From Pseudomonadota bacterium (GTDB lineage Bacteria > Pseudomonadota > Alphaproteobacteria > Azospirillales > Azospirillaceae), in the NCBI GenBank assembly GCA_023412175.1, contig JAEYOB010000376.1:1-5733 (forward strand): 5,733 bases of DNA, written 5' to 3'. Positions within the stretch are counted from its first letter, which is position 1. The number at the start of each line of letters is the position of its first letter. The notes under the pieces are model-generated. The model worked only from the letters and a program-made list of their open reading frames with translations. It made no database searches and was not told the DNA's origin. The position numbers and the translations under genes are program-made. This document shows, piece after piece, positions 5,699 to 5,733 of the stretch.

Positions 5699-5733
5699 CC
5701 GTTGCGGCCGATCCGGGCCATCGTAGACGAGGC
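5695..5733 (-). CDS. Possible C-terminal end of an upstream gene overlapping the transposase start
   Basis: The last 12 codons of another minus-strand frame (ending S-S-T-M-A-R-I-G-R-N-G, then TGA at 5695-5697) are visible. The TGA overlaps the GTG start of the transposase as GTGA, a common arrangement for translationally coupled genes. In Tn3 elements a recombinase or accessory gene often sits here, but 12 residues are too few to tell. The frame may also be chance. Confidence 0.3.
   Translation of the reverse strand, partial: ASSTMARIGRNG

Larger units (their letters stand above)
2669..5733 (-). mobile_element. Tn3-family transposon, incomplete in this window
   Basis: The element is recognised from its full-length Tn3-type transposase and from the candidate end at 2669. 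The right boundary is outside the window, and another reading frame ends where the transposase starts, so at least one more gene probably belongs to it. Tn3 elements often carry a resolvase and cargo on that side. No resolvase site or cargo gene is visible. The left boundary is uncertain because an ISL3 remnant begins directly after the transposase stop. Confidence 0.6.

Overview
The window is GC-rich, and all of its convincing genes lie on the minus strand, so read as transcribed the order runs from right to left. Two unrelated blocks are joined. On the right (about 2669-5733) is most of a Tn3-family transposon. On the left (about 1-2291) is the beginning of a type IVB pilus gene cluster like those of IncI/R64-type conjugative plasmids. 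The base composition, the alphaproteobacterial look of the transposase and the pilus/transposon mix suggest a plasmid or integrated element of a high-GC proteobacterium, probably an alphaproteobacterium. The host assignment is inference.

Right block: a 991-residue Tn3 transposase (2723-5698) has an apparently intact DDE triad. Its GTG start overlaps the stop of another minus-strand reading frame that runs off the window. Immediately after its stop codon, in the same frame, lies a 46-codon remnant of an ISL3-family transposase N-terminus with a CxxC zinc-ribbon half. It is cut off by a stop at 2564-2566. A possible 37-bp Tn3 terminal repeat (2669-2705) overlaps this remnant, so the exact transposon end is ambiguous.

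Middle (2292-2563): no convincing gene. It holds a terminator-like hairpin for minus-strand transcripts, a 12-bp perfect palindrome and an AT-rich island of about 60 bp. The island could contain the promoter of the pilus block, but no clean -35/-10 pair is visible.

Left block: first comes an unrecognised protein of up to 199 residues with a Pro-rich linker. Next is a 276-bp gap containing four exact-period 13-bp direct repeats with a CTACGTAG palindromic core. Then comes a 314-residue membrane-anchored protein with a C-terminal TcpQ/PilL-like domain. One nucleotide after it starts a lipoprotein recognised as the N-terminus of a PilN-type secretin, which runs off the left edge. The last two genes would work together in assembling the outer-membrane channel of a type IVB pilus. 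In R64 the thin pilus supports mating in liquid.

No RNA gene, CRISPR array or phage gene was seen. The most unusual signals are the 13-bp repeat array ahead of the pilus genes and the Tn3/ISL3 junction. I do not see a clearly new multi-gene system here.
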